The notes: generated by a model not told the origin, from the letters alone. Positions 33,761 to 46,393 are shown, numbered from the stretch's first letter. The stretch: 64,000 nucleotides of DNA from Stenopsyche tienmushanensis (GCA_008973525.1 WACJ01000009.1:62001-126000), one strand, 5' to 3'. Made by a program: numbers and translations.

Positions 33761-35748
33761 ATGAAAAACGACTCATATTCGGGCGTCTAAAGGATTGCCC
33801 CCTGTAATGGCTTTGCATCAAGTAATTTTTAATCTTCTTCTACAATAGTATATAATTGTTTTTATTATATAGTAGTTCTCAACAAAATTTTTGGATGGCT
33901 TTCTAATCCAAAATATATTAAGTGTGTTTCATCTATCTTAACCTTTTCCGGGACGAGCTTAATTTGAATGAAAATTAAAAAGATAATTTTGTGAAAAATA
34001 TTTTTATTCATAATATTTTAAATGACTCCCTTGTCGTTCATTAATTTCAGAAGTTTATCTATTTAAATTACCATATATTGTGCTTTCCAGCACTCCCACA
34101 AGAAAGTTAAGTATGAAAAAAATATTTGATTATATTCAGGAACACTTCTATAGGAATTCTGAACGTATTTTTCCAATATAATTATACTTCAGCGCCAGAT
34201 AAGGTGATAGAGATTGAACGCTGGAATTTGTTCAGAGCTCTAAAAGTTCAATTTCTTACCGGATTTCATTCTGAAAGTACACTGAGCACTGCAGCGCTGC
34301 AATTTAATTTCGCAAAATTCATTAGCAAAGAAACCATGTACTCCTCTGTTGCCGGATGGTCCAGGGTATAGAGTATGGACGATCGATCAGCCTCCAGTAC
34401 ACCTGCAGCCCAGGTATACATACCATCAGGAGCTTTGTTTGAAGCGTCAGATGCCTCCGCAATAAAAATAAAAACTTTATTATACTTAAATAATAAATAA
34501 GGGTATCTATAAAATTTTATAGATTATTCCCGCCTTTATCACCCGAAGCTCCTTTCAGCGGGAGGTTGTACGTCTTTATTTACGTCGTAGAATTTTAAGA
34601 TCCCTGGATTGTATTGTAAATACATATTAAAATACATGTGTTTTGTCACAACACCTGATATTTGTGCTGAATCAGTACATCTTAACATGATACTCAGCCA
34701 TAATTAAAAATATTTCGATTATGGCTTAAAGCATATATTATATCACATATAATAATAAAAGCTTAACAGTGTCTTTTGTCAGTCATTCCTTATGTGTCAC
34801 TTATACTTCTGTGGGAACGTTCTTAGAATTTAAACGAGTAATCAAGCAAAAAGAGGAAAATTTTGGCAGGTTCGTCTATCGATATTAGATAACAAAAAAT
34901 ACTAAGAATTCGAAAGTCGATATGACTATTTTGATTTTTTTTAAATTACAGGAGTGTCTTATAATTTATCTGAACTACTATATAGATTTCGATTTTTCCA
35001 GTATGAAAAAATAGAAGAAATTTCATCTGAATAGAAAAGTTGAACATAGCTGAAAAGCGATTAAAGAGCGTTAAATACTGAACATCGTATACATCGATTT
35101 CCGTCGCCGAGTGCTTTCACAGGAGTCCTGGAAGCGCTGCGGAAGGAAGTAACATTTTACTAATTATTTTCGCATTTAATTACTTCTGGGTCGTAAATAT
35201 TTCACTGCCACTTACACGTTGTATCCGTAAAGAGGCTTTTATAGATAGTTCCGCGAACGTGAACGTTGACGCCGAGGCGGAAACTAACCCTTAAAGCCAG
35301 CAAACGAAAGGTTTACGTCTCTACTACTCTCCCTTGCAATGCTATCATCCAGGATACGTTACAAATTAACGGCGCTTTAACGCTCCTTGTTTTTAGACCA
35401 ACGTAAAATACTCCACTTATAATTATGCATGCAAATAAGTTGGATATAGTCTGCTGAAATTCAAACACTCTCACAATGTATTATAACATCTACCAAGACA
35501 ATAAAACTATATTTTTGAAGTGAAACTTCCATAAGCGTGATTGAGCAAATTGGCTTGGACGTCACGAAAATTGAAACTTCAACCGGCAGTTGCTACATCC
35601 ATTTCATGCCATATGTCCGATAACTTGATCCGCTGAGATATACTGTATTAAGTTTGTACACGTTGTGACTAGTTAGTTAGTCTTTATAACCGCTAGAGTA
35701 AAATCGTGTTTATCGCGTCTGTCGCGTGTTTCAGTTTGCATGGTATTG
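33761..35748. other. Intergenic, no gene recognised
   Basis: An 81-codon plus-strand frame at 34126-34371 is unrecognised. Near 35510-35600 the text GAAGTGAAACTTCCATAAGC and GGACGTCACGAAAATTGAAA matches pieces of the R1 repeat family. Confidence 0.4.
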
Positions 35749-36073
35749 AAGGATCGTCTTTAAACAGATCCGGACTTCATGGCCAAAATTGTAACTGGAG
35801 ATGAATTTTGGGTCTATGATTATGACCCTGAGACGAAAATGCAGGGTTGCCAATGGAAAACTCATAACTCCCCTTGCCCTAAAAAGGCACGTCAGTCAAA
35901 GTCGTACGTCGAGACCATGCTCATTTTTTTTTTGATAGTGAGAGCATAGTGCGAACATTTTGAAATCATTCCTGGCATTGAGATGGTCACGAAAGAGCTG
36001 CTGAGCGCACTTTCGAAAGAACCCTTCCAAAAATGTTTCCAGTCATGGATACAACGTTGGGATAAGTGCATGT
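35749..36073 (+). pseudogene. Mariner transposase relic, internally deleted
   Basis: The frame reads PDFMAKIVTGDEFWVYDYDP, the mariner catalytic block in which the first Asp of the DDD triad follows Gly. It continues as ETKMQGCQWKTHNSPCPKK, ARQSKSYVETMLIFFFDSE. It then jumps, without the segment carrying the second and third Asp residues, to PFQKCFQSWIQRWDKCM, the usual C-terminal block. One in-frame stop precedes the first block. The loss of two catalytic residues and the stop make it inactive. The element abuts the hAT copy starting near 36090. Confidence 0.85.
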
Positions 36074-36089
36074 CATATACACCGCGTCA

Positions 36090-36780
36090 CATCCATTGTG
36101 TCCAATCCCGAGATCGGGGATCCCGGGATCCTGGACGGTTTTAGGTGCTCATCAATCCCTGGATTAATAAGCGTAGTACCGAAAAATTCGGGATTGAAAT
36201 TTTTATCTAACGGAAATCGTACATCTCACCAGCACGTTGAAGGCTACTAAATCGAGACATTCTCGCAGAAATCTGAACGCTTGGAAAAAGTGACGTAACT
36301 ACTAATTTTCGAGCTTGGGCGACGCCTAGGGGTATACAGTACATATATGTTTTTCAAATTGTTATATTAACCTTTCCCTACCGGTGATGTATTTACTACA
36401 CCTCGACTCTAATAATGAGAATATTGATATGAAATATAATAGATACGAGTTTCAGAATTTTTGTATTCCTCCGTAATATAATTACGGATCACATCAAAGT
36501 GTTATAGTATATAAGTATTCATCTGTAGCTACGGAAATAAATAATTTGTCGGAAAATCGGGAATTTTGCGAGTTTTAGTTCGTGTCTCGGCAGATAGGAA
36601 TTTTATCACAACGAGTGTGGAGGTTGAGCATGCATTTTCGGCAGCAGGTTGCCTGGCTACCAAAATTAGATCCAGACTAAATGACGAAATACTCGATGTT
36701 TAATGTTGCTTCAAGTATATTTTCAAAATAATATTTGAATTTTTTAGTGTTTTATTTATCTATTTTTGAAATGTAGTTTT
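36090..36780 (+). mobile_element. BED-type hAT derivative, second copy
   Basis: It begins with CAATCCCGAG and GGGATCCCGGGATCC arrays. It follows the 13795-14781 element in reverse orientation through ACATCTCACCAGCACGTTGA and GCTTGGGCGACGCCTAGGGG. It then carries the transposase C-terminal motif SVEVEHAFSAAGCLATKIR, SRLNDEILDV at about 36607-36700, closed early by a stop after DV. The right end is not delimited. Confidence 0.68.
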
Positions 36781-39700
36781 ATCTTTTCTTTAATAAATAA
36801 AATTCTACAATATAAATACTGGTCCAGCATTTATATTCATTGGATGAGAAAATACACATAATTCAGGAGCTTATTAAAAAATATAACAAAATGTATTTAA
36901 TTGGAAGAGATGACCAAAAATAATTACTTAATATAATGACTTGATCTTGATCTTGAATTGATCTTGAATTTGGAAAATATTTTTATTTAAACCTATTATT
37001 TTGAATAGGTTACACTTTAAAAGCTAAGCCGTTTGAATATTATATTTTAATGAACTGATGAATTTCGTTGAATTGCAAGTTTGCGATATTCAGTTCACTC
37101 TTAAATTTCAATTACGCAATGCTTGGATAGAAATTCAAATGATTTAAAATCAAATGGCGTTTTATCTTCAACTAGTGATCTAAAACTGGAATTAATTTTT
37201 AGAGAATGCACTCGGCTTTTAAATTGTTAACGCTCGTTCAAACGAAAAATGTCGATAATTAGAACGACGCAAGGTAATGGAAGACAAATCGAAAGAAGTA
37301 AAAGCAACGCTGTGTTTTCGTTTCTATTCACAATAAATCATCACGTGATTAATCGGGATTTCATACTTCAGAGGAAAATCTGCAAATTATCACTCTATTT
37401 GTTTTCATCTTCCGTTGCAAAAGTTCTTTTCCGATGACGCAGAGGAAATATTTTTTTGTTCCGCAAGAAGGCCGGTATAAATGAATAAGTAAAATGTATA
37501 TACAATGAGAGCCGTTTGCAAGACCTACCAATCAGAGCAAATCCCCGAGGATAAGAACATCATTAACGAGGAATCGTGGAAACACAGGAGGCTTTCACGG
37601 CACCGATGCAAAGAAAGGAAATTTACGAGGAAAAACTTTATGAACTATGAACGAAGAAAAAAGAAAACGATGACGGCCGTGAATTATGGATGAATATACA
37701 GAAGCATTTACGAAATGAAACGTGTGAAGCATTGCGGCCTCTTTTGGCACAAAAAATACTTTAGTGCTTCCGCATATTTATGCCTCTTCGCGAATATTCT
37801 TAACACGCTTTTTTTTATTTTCGTGCAAAAAATCGAGGATAAGTTGAAGCCTCATTCATGGGTCCTCGTCGTGAAAAATTGGTTTTCTTTATTAAATCCG
37901 GTGCCGAATGAAATACGTGACCTTGTAAATTGTCCCTTTTCCTCGACAGGTGGAGCAACGTGTCCCCATCCATTAGGGCTTAAGAGAGGTGAACGGTCAC
38001 TTCGAAGAACAGCCTGTAAGCATTTCCGGCCACCGTAAATAAAACAAGTGAAGAAAGCGGAAGTGGTCTTTATGGGCCGTAAAAAGGCCTGACAACTTGA
38101 ATTTCCCGAGTTTCCGTTTAAGCCCTCCACCTTCCCTAGAGCATCAAGGTGGGTTTCCGCTAACGCGCACCTTATAACAATCTTTGCTATACTCCGTTCA
38201 ATTCAATCAGACAATATTATGACTTTTATGTTTAAGCCATCAAAAACATATTATTTATAATTCTGGAAGAAAATCGATTATTTTAACCGAATTATCTTCA
38301 ATCCTGAATTTATACTCAGAAACTTCACAATAACTGTCAATCAGTGTTGATTTACATACATGAATCAACACTGATTGACTCTGTGCGTTTTTATAATATA
38401 TACTTAATTGTCTAATACCTCTTTACTTCGTTATCGCTCAAACATTAAACCAACCCAACCGGCACAATCCCGCAATAAAATAAAGAAAACAATATTTTCA
38501 ACCGATTGTAAACTTTTAACAATTCACCCGATCAGTCTTCTTCGGACAACTTCGTTTTGTAATGAGAGTTCGTAATCGCTCTGTAGACATGTTCAGGTAA
38601 GGCACTCGATCGCGAGGCGCTCATTCGTGGTCCGAAAAGCGGACCGATTGGACATACAGACCTTGTGGCCACCCCGTCCTCTTTTAAGGCTTTTTGCGGC
38701 ATTATCTATGACATGTACGATCACATAAGCAACGTAGCGTCTAGACACTTTTTATCGTAGTATTTTTTTTAGAACAGTAACCTATCTATACGTTAGGTCG
38801 GGTACTTTTGGGACTATCTTTGTATATTATTTTAAAACACCTAATAATATTAATAATGCATTTATAATAGTATTAGTTAACTTTAAACAATAAATTGGCT
38901 TTCCGAGGGGGGTGTTAAATACTTGCCATGGGCGCTTCGTACCCTTATTACGACTCTGGCTGTAATTATGCATAAAGAAAGCACCTATTATAAATATGGG
39001 AGAATTTTAGCTTCTCTTCCAGTAGGTAGTAACCTTGTCCGAAATAGGTCCGTATTTAAAGTCTCACATCTGAGCCATGCCTCTCTAACTGACTTTTATG
39101 CTGATCTTATGAATGCATATAATTATTTTTTGAATGATATTATTAAATTGTACAATTTTCTAAAAGCAAACTTCTTGTATTATCCCAGAAAATATTTGCC
39201 ATTCCGGTATTTTTTATATTTTGGATTTATTAACAGAAAGGAGGAATAATCGTGCGTTACATGAACTTCATTGCATACCAAGGATCTCCCAAATAAACCT
39301 ATGATTTATCTCCTGCCACCAAATATCACTGAGATGCTCCAAATTGTGGTGGAAGCATATATTATACTTTTTGAGAACCCTTTTGACAACTATAAGTGTT
39401 TTGGCATCTTATAGTAGCATGTCATTAGGGAGTATTTTTGTTTTTATACCTGTTGATGTTAAAAGAGTTTATTATGTCGATATATTTATTATTATGGTAA
39501 AATTTGATATAAATTCTTATAGTAAAATTCCTATTCTAAATCATTCCAAAAAAATTGTCATAACCATTTTACTGCATTAATTCTATTCTGAATGCAAGAG
39601 CTATCATCAGTCGATGGAATAAATGACCTGCGCCCTTATTGATGGTTTCATGTTCTGACACCATAGTCACTAGGGATTGTTTTTGAAAACAATTTAATTT

Positions 39701-41058
39701 CTTAATTATATTAAAGAAAAAATTACAAAAATATTATGTATGTTTATTCAAAAATCTCATAAGATCTCTATTCAAGAATATTCAATCGTCGCCATTTGAT
39801 CTCTTGACACTTCAACAATAACTGCAATCAATAAGAAAATTCTAGTTCATTTTGATGGTTTTGTTTAGATCAAGTGTTTCATTATTTGAAATTTGGTCTA
39901 TTATATAGGAATAGAGTATAATACATGCAGTCTGTGGTCTGTAATGTTTACAACACTTCCGACAGCAAAGCGTGGTGGTTGCTTTTAAAACTCTTTGTTT
40001 CTTCACATTCGAGCTGAGGGTTTTTTAAGAGTTCTTTGGAGGGACTTTCCAAACAGCTTATTTCATGAGCAATGACTTGCTGGAATGACAGCAGGATAAA
40101 ATACTTCAAAAATCAATACCGAGAAAACTAATAGGTTCATCGCTAACGAATGAGGGTAATTCAGTCCTCGTCATTTCGCAAAATGAAAAATTTGCCAACG
40201 TCACGACTAAGCACAAATACTTTGTGAAAAGCGGGTCATTAATTTGGACGTCGCTAAAGTTTTATCGCAGAAACCTTTGCATAAACAGTGATATAACGGC
40301 AGAATACGCTTCTAGATGCTTTGTAAGATGATTTAGGCACCCCAAAGGTTATAAAGATAAGGAAATTTGTGTGTAAGAATATTTTTGATGTTGTAATTTT
40401 TCCTCGAGACTGTCGAAAATATAAATTTTTAATAGGAATAATAAAATGGGATTATTAAAGTCGTTTTGTGAGTGTTTTAAATCATAATAATACACAGCGA
40501 GCTCATTAATATTATAATTATACAAATTTGAATATGAAAATGTAGCATCGCTATTCCGAGAAATGATACATCTTTCATATAATGTTGCTCGCATATATCT
40601 TCTGTACGTGGACTTCTCTTTTTAAATTTTTTTTAAAAAAATCTTAGACGTAAATCTGTTGAATATATTAGGATAATTCATAAATCTTTGTTTGTCATCG
40701 TCATTACAAATTTTATTGAAACGATTAATAGCTATGATCTGCTGTATTTTTATTAATAATTGCACTGTATTTAGTTTCTTGGTTTATTATATCCGAATGA
40801 ACTATTTTACATTTTTTAAATGAATTCTTGTAGCTCAGATATCGATGAAGTAACTTTAATACTCGTATATAATAATAGATTTTGAATAGATCGTTAATCG
40901 TGTAGACTTATTGTGGTTTTGGAATTGTTATAGAAAATAATCAGATATTCCAACAACAAAAAAAAACTCCAATGCAAAATGACTTTGGATTTGGATTTTG
41001 GAATAGAAAGAATAAGTAAATGGCAAAAATAAGCACACTTTCCATAGGGGTTCTCAAA
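36781..41058. other. Long intergenic stretch, no gene recognised, one perfect hairpin
   Basis: Over 4 kb without a recognisable gene. The 107-codon plus-strand frame at 37715-38038 and the 108-codon frame at 38923-39249 have no family resemblance. The first overlaps an equally open minus-strand frame. A perfect 16-base hairpin lies at 38336-38379. No terminal repeats could be paired. Confidence 0.4.
38336..38379. repeat. Perfect 16-bp inverted repeat, 12-base loop
   Basis: GTCAATCAGTGTTGAT at 38336-38351 is exactly complementary to ATCAACACTGATTGAC at 38364-38379, with loop TTACATACATGA. It could be a tiny foldback element or a regulatory or RNA hairpin. The stem is shorter than a typical microRNA precursor. 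Confidence 0.6.
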
Positions 41059-41269
41059 TTAACAAAAGCATGTACAGGTCTCAAAACGGCTGAAGTGCAA
41101 TCTAGATGGAGTGATTGTTTCGAACGCATTACACGAATTAGCTGTAAAACATTGAAATAATCCGAATTTCTTCACCAAAATTATGGACGACTTCCTTAGA
41201 GATATGTCCTTTCGAAACATGAAACAAAAAAACAAGATTTCTTTTGACGCGATAAAGTGAGATGACCCC
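41059..41269 (-). mobile_element. TTAA-inserted element truncating the carboxypeptidase pseudogene
   Basis: On the minus strand, similarity to the carboxypeptidase genes stops right after the donor site of exon 4 at TTAA (41270-41273). New sequence starts GGGGTCATCTCACTTT. That terminus matches the MITE terminus GGCGTCTTCTCACTTT at 14 of 16 positions. About 90 bases inside is a block shared with 30720-30820. The far end was not found, so its length is unknown. No 3' exons of the gene appear beyond it. Confidence 0.6.
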
Positions 41270-41280
41270 TTAATACTTAC

Positions 41281-42367
41281 AACATCTTCATAGTTGTCCA
41301 GATGATCCAGCGTGTGTTCATATGGTAACATCAAAATTTGAGAATACGAATCAAATGCCAAGTAAACATCCAAAATGCTGGCGATCGATTCAAGGTATTT
41401 GGATAACGAAGCCGTTTCTGGTTCGGAGAAAGCTAATGGTCCAGAATATGTATAATCGCAAGTATTGGAACTTGTTCTTTTGTATAAATTTAATAACACA
41501 TATAAAATTTTGAATGTGCATTCAGGATATCAAGTAAATGCTTATGTTAGCAATTGTTTGTAAATTAATTTAAAAAAAGTACTAATTATTGGAAAAATAT
41601 TAAGATATATAGTATTTCATAAGATGCTATTGAATAATATTTAATTTATGATTTCAGAATTTATTTTAATACCTCCTCAATGGATGTCCCAATTTCTATT
41701 GGTATTAGAGACGGCACATGATTCAGAATATGGTACTCTTGTCTTGCACCAAAGTTTATCCTGAATATATATACTCGTACTTAAATCATGATCTATGTAT
41801 TTATTTTATTATAGTGTTAATGTCCATTTACTCGCCTTAGTATATGACTATATGCATAACCATCGGGATTGACACTGGGGAAGAGATACCAATCCTAATT
41901 TGTGGCTATCTTCCAGAAGGCAGGATTTGTCATTGTGAGCACTTCATTGATTATGTATGTGACGGTGGCTGGTGATATCCATTCAACACCTTTAATATCT
42001 CGTCCTTAGCAGGATTTTCCGACGAAAATTGTCTCAACATTCTTAAAATATCAGACGGCGAGGGATTCCCGATCTGGCATATTCTCTCACTGTTTAATTC
42101 AATATTTTTCTGAAATTATCAACAAATTATAGTTGCTTAAATAATAGCTATAACAAATAAATGGTACCTTTGAATATCACTGATCAAGACTTCTGGCTAC
42201 ATTCCATTTAGATTGACGACTTCTCACATTTTTAAGTGCCATAAGAAAATCAGTCTGATTTTTTGTTATTGATTTAACCCGAAAAACTTTATATTCTTCA
42301 TATTCAAATTCGTCATCATCATGATGATGATTATTACCAACGCAAATACAATGAACAATTTAGTCAT
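41281..42367 (-). pseudogene. Zinc carboxypeptidase A-like pseudogene (copy 1)
   Basis: Exons 1-4 are recognisable by alignment to the intact copies: 42367-42168, 42109-41836, about 41757-41675, and about 41499-41281. Damage is extensive. Exon 1 has lost about 90 bases and its frame. Exon 2 lacks about 60 bases, including the codons for the His-Ala-Arg-Glu zinc and substrate motif, and a second segment near its start. A GAA codon has become the stop TAA. The exon 2 donor is GC instead of GT. Exon 3 has TGG changed to TGA. In exon 4 the third zinc ligand His is Asp (FDSYSQ for FHSYSQ). Exons 5 and 6 are missing beyond a TTAA element. It lies downstream of and in line with the three intact genes, so it is the oldest or least constrained member of the array. 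Confidence 0.93.
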
Positions 42368-43272
42368 CGTTTTTCATATGAATGGTGATGGATGCTATGG
42401 AATGCTAATGACTTTTTTGTCCAAAGTTTTGTTTTCTTTCAAATCTTAACATTTTAACTGAATTTCCACAATTAATGGAAAAAATATTGAGATGTTATGC
42501 CAAATGACTAACGGGATATACAAGTTAATACTGCGTATAAAATGTACGACAGTACAATAACATTGAGTCCTTCATATTAATGAATCATAAAAAGGAGGTC
42601 AAAAGTTCAAGCCGGTATTTAATATAATATATTAACTGTTTAAATGCCAAGAACCATGATTATAAATTCGTTCTCCTCTGCAAAAAAAAAACAATCAAAC
42701 ATCTGCCACCGCCCTTATCAACTTATTGTTCTGCTTGCTTATCATATTCTTCGCTATTTGATTAACATCATTATATTTTTTTGTTTTGATTAATTTGTAA
42801 ATTCTGTACTTTTTTAATCGGAAATATCTTCAGCTTGTTAGATAACAATTCTTTAAAACGATTTCGTTTTCATCTATACTTTCATCTTCTGATTTTTGGG
42901 TTGTCACAAAGACCATGTTTAATAAATTTGTTTCAATCATATAATTTTCCATCAGTATTTTTTAAATATCATCAACATTCATATTATTAAGGTCTTCACT
43001 CTCTGTAGATTTAGCAAATTCTAACATTACATCCGTTCTGTTCTTAATTGGCTCTTCAATCAATCAATTTTTGACGGATACGTCTGAGTGGCTCGCGGGT
43101 GAATACTCATCAAAACTCAAAGGTTTTTTTTTTCGGAGATAGAATGGAAATTTTGATCAACGTTATCCAATAATTTCGATATCGCTTAAGTGTGACCAAA
43201 TTTGAAATAAAATAAAAATCTGTATTTTATGTTTAGCATTTTTTTATATTTTTTTTAGTTCAGTACATATTC
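42368..43272. other. Spacer between copy 1 and copy 2
   Basis: This 0.9 kb spacer aligns with the spacers at 46000-47330 and 50340-51670 but lacks about 0.5 kb of theirs (between about 43054 and 43068). It contains the conserved frame at 42830-43066 and otherwise AT-rich DNA. Upstream homology to the promoter side of the other copies includes GGAAAAAATATTGAGATGTT. Confidence 0.55.
42830..43066 (-). other. Conserved spacer frame, copy 1 (one in-frame stop)
   Basis: On the minus strand the frame reads PIKNRTDVMLEFAKST, ESEDLNNMNVDDI, a TAA at 42962-42964, then 43 more open codons (including MVFVTTQKSEDES) to a TGA at 42830-42832. The same layout, with the same distance between the stops and no indels, is found at 46394-46720 and 50731-51057. 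I do not recognise the product. It may be an exon or an old coding fragment. Confidence 0.4.
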
Positions 43273-45667
43273 TCAGTCTATCGAAATCAATTTAAGTCTA
43301 GCAGATTCTTTAAACATTGCCACTATAGAATCTATGACTTCTTCACAGTTAGGGATGATTTGTTCAGGTGGAAGTATGAAGCCATCTCTTCCAGTATCTC
43401 GCAATTCGTAGGTGAATGCAATAGGTACTTTAAATTTATGTTTAGCCCAATCCATGCTCCCGCCACTGGCTTCGTCTAATAAAAACAATCGCAAACATGT
43501 TAAAATAAAATAGTTATTGATTATAAATATATTGAAGAAACTTAGAAGCAATGTCGTTTTATTTGGTGTAATGATTTTGCAATTATGTGTTTTTCTTAGT
43601 TGTCCTGAGATTACTATTTATTCAATCTGGACAATTGTTTTTATTTTGTCGATATGTGATATTAATTTCGTGCAAAGACATTACTCCTGGATATTTCTTA
43701 AACTCACAAATTATTTCTGCGATGTTTCCAACTTTATATTCGGTGCCATATCGATACAATATAGCTTTTGCTGCCGCTTTACCGATTTTCAACTAAAAAA
43801 ATAAAATACAATTTGAATGAATCAAACGAAGAATAAATATTGTATCATTCATGATGTGGTCATATTTCAACCCTTCGCCTACAATATTACCTTCACATAT
43901 TTAAAGATATACTTTAAATTCTAAGCAGTGCTTATGTAAATATCATCTGTTTAATCGATCAAATACGGTATTATTAATTTGAATACTTACTACATCATCA
44001 TAATTATCCAAATGGTCCGACGTGTGTCCGTATGGCATCAATAACATTTGGGAATACGAATGGAATGCTAAATAGACGTCCAAAGTGCTGCCAATCGATT
44101 CAATGTATTTGGATAGCGACGCTGTTTCCGGTTCAGAGAAAGCATGTGGTCCAGCATAAGTCTGATGGCAAGTGTTGATGCTTGCTCCTTTCTCTAAATA
44201 TTAATCATTTTGGTTTTTTAAAATTCAAATTTTAACATTAGCACATTTATTTGGGCCACAAATCGATGTAAATTAAAAGGGACAACCGGTTTAGGAGGTT
44301 GTTTTTTTAAAGTTATTCGTATTTTTTTAGCAAATAAGGAATAATTAAAAATTGTTTAAATATAGAGAATATTTTGAAGTTTGTCTGGATTACTGGGCGG
44401 TATTTTAAGTGTTCGCAAATGTCAAAAATGGTTTCAGAAATTTCCATCTGGAAATTTGGATTTAAAAAAATGCCATGGAAGAGAAAGACTACGTAAGGTG
44501 GATGCCGCCACACTGACATGGTAAGTGACTGTTACTGTAATCCAACAGCAACTATTGATAAAATAATCTCAGATAGTCATGGTCGAGAGTTCGAGAGTTC
44601 ACTTGATCTTATAAGTAAAGAGCTACAAATATAATATAGAACATCCAATATTTATGTTCGGTTCCTTAGTTCGCTTCATTGATATGATAGTGGAAAAATT
44701 GAAAGTAATGGACAACGTCTATGATCATAGAATTAGGACAAACTTAGTAAATAGTATATATTATAGTACCGTTCCAATGGAAATCCCAATTTCTATTGGG
44801 ATCAGCACCGGCACACCATCTCGTATATGGCGTTCTTGTTTTGCGCCAAAGTCGATACTGGAAATATATTTTAATTACTATTAATGTTATTATTTATGAC
44901 ATGTTTTTAATGGTTATATATTCACCTTAGTATGGCTGTAAACATAGCCATCGGGATTGACACTGGGGAAGAGATACCAATCGTAGTTTGTGGCTATCTT
45001 CTTGAAGGCAAGATTCTTAGTCGTAAGTAATTCATTGATTATGTATGTGACGGTGGCCGGTGATATCCATTCTCGGGCATGTATACCACCCTCTATAAAA
45101 ACACCCCTTTTGCCTTTATTAAATGTTATTTTAACGCCTTTTATATTGCGTCCTTCATAAGACTTTCCGGCGGATATTATTTTGACGTTATTTGGATATT
45201 GAACGGCGAGGGATTCGAGCCAGGAATTGATGTCCTCGAGTTTGTAGTAACTATTCCATGTCATTCCAGATCTGGCATAGTCTTTCACCGTTTCGTTTAA
45301 GATTTTACTGAAACATTTAACAGATTTATTATAAGATTATATAATTTTTGAAAAAAAGTCTAGCTTAAATATACCTTTGAATATCCTTAATAAACAATTC
45401 CGGTCTCATTCCGTTCGACTGCATAAGATGGACAAAAGACCGTTGATTCTTTGGTGCGACCATAACATCCACTGGGATCCTCGAAGGATTCGGATCAACC
45501 CAAAAATCAAAATCATTTCTTACATGTTGTAACTTTATGAGGAAATCATTCTGCTCCTTCGTAGCCGGTTTGACCCGATACACTTTAAAACCTTCATATT
45601 CAAATTTTCCATCATTTCCACGCGCAGATACGATCACCAATGCAAACACGACCAATAATTTGATCAT
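43273..45667 (-). CDS. Secreted zinc carboxypeptidase A-like (M14A), copy 2
   Basis: Six exons: 45667-45375, 45307-44926, 44857-44770, 44193-43991, 43792-43708, 43475-43273. All junctions are GT-AG and phases agree, giving 417 residues, the usual length of the family. The ATG at 45667 is the first true ATG (A at -3). Residues 1-17 are a signal peptide and about 18-110 form the activation propeptide. Zinc ligands are His174, Glu177 (IHAREW) and His299 (HSYSQ). Arg176, Arg230, Asn246-Arg247, Tyr351 and catalytic Glu374 (ELRDTG) are all present, and Cys240 and Cys263 have the spacing of the family disulfide. Met358 at the specificity position suggests a preference for hydrophobic C-terminal residues, as in carboxypeptidase A. 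It is predicted to be exported and to trim peptides, probably in gut lumen (inferred). It retains SGGS at 354-357, unlike copies 3 and 4. Confidence 0.95.
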
Positions 45668-45769
45668 TTTATTTGATATAATCGACAATGGTATTGACGT
45701 CCTCGTCAGACAAAGCTAACACGTCGTCTCAAAACTTGAACACTCAATGCAAATTTTTGACCTGCATTC

Positions 45770-45777
45770 TATTTATA
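45770..45777 (-). promoter_or_regulatory. TATA box of carboxypeptidase copy 2
   Basis: TATAAATA on the minus strand lies about 100 bases before the ATG at 45667. The spacing leaves room for a start site near 45740 and a short leader. The element is conserved at the same distance in all three intact copies. Confidence 0.65.
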
Positions 45778-46393
45778 TGGATCGTCGTATGACAGAGTTT
45801 AAAAAGCGAATACAAATGAGTATCACTAGAAATTGATAAACGAGCCGTGGTTGTAAAAGTGGCACACTAAAAAGGTGATACTTATGCAGAACATAAAAAA
45901 TAATATTTTATTAGTATACATAGAATGATTTTCGTTGTCAATAGTTGACTGGAATAAACAGATAGTGTTATATTGACAAGTGGAACAAAAAATAAACGGT
46001 ATAAACAATTAATGGAAAAACTATTGAGATGTTATGCCAAATGATTAACGGTATATTTAAGTTGATACTGTGTATAAAATGTACGACAATACAATAATAT
46101 TGAGTCCTTCATGTTAATGAATCATAAAAAGGAGGTCAAAATTTCAAGCCGGCATTTTTATTTATTAACTGTTTAAATGCCAAGAACCATGATTATAAAT
46201 GAAATACTAATAAAATTAATATATTTTTGGCAAATTAGTTCTCCTGTGGAAAAAAAATCAAACATCTGCCACCGCCCTTATCAACTTATTGTTCTGCGTG
46301 CTTATCATATTCTTCGTTATTTGATTAACATCGTTATATTTTTTTTGTTTTGCTTACTTTGTAAATTCTGTACTTTTTTAATCGGAAATATCT

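Noticed and set aside
43517..43804. Plus-strand 95-codon frame repeated at 47577 and 51914
   Set aside because: It lies antisense to exon 5 and introns of the carboxypeptidase genes. Its conservation is explained by the duplicated genes.
45665..45688. Start of the carboxypeptidase at TTG 45688
   Set aside because: The codon at 45688 is TTG. The first ATG, at 45667, places the signal peptide at the N-terminus.
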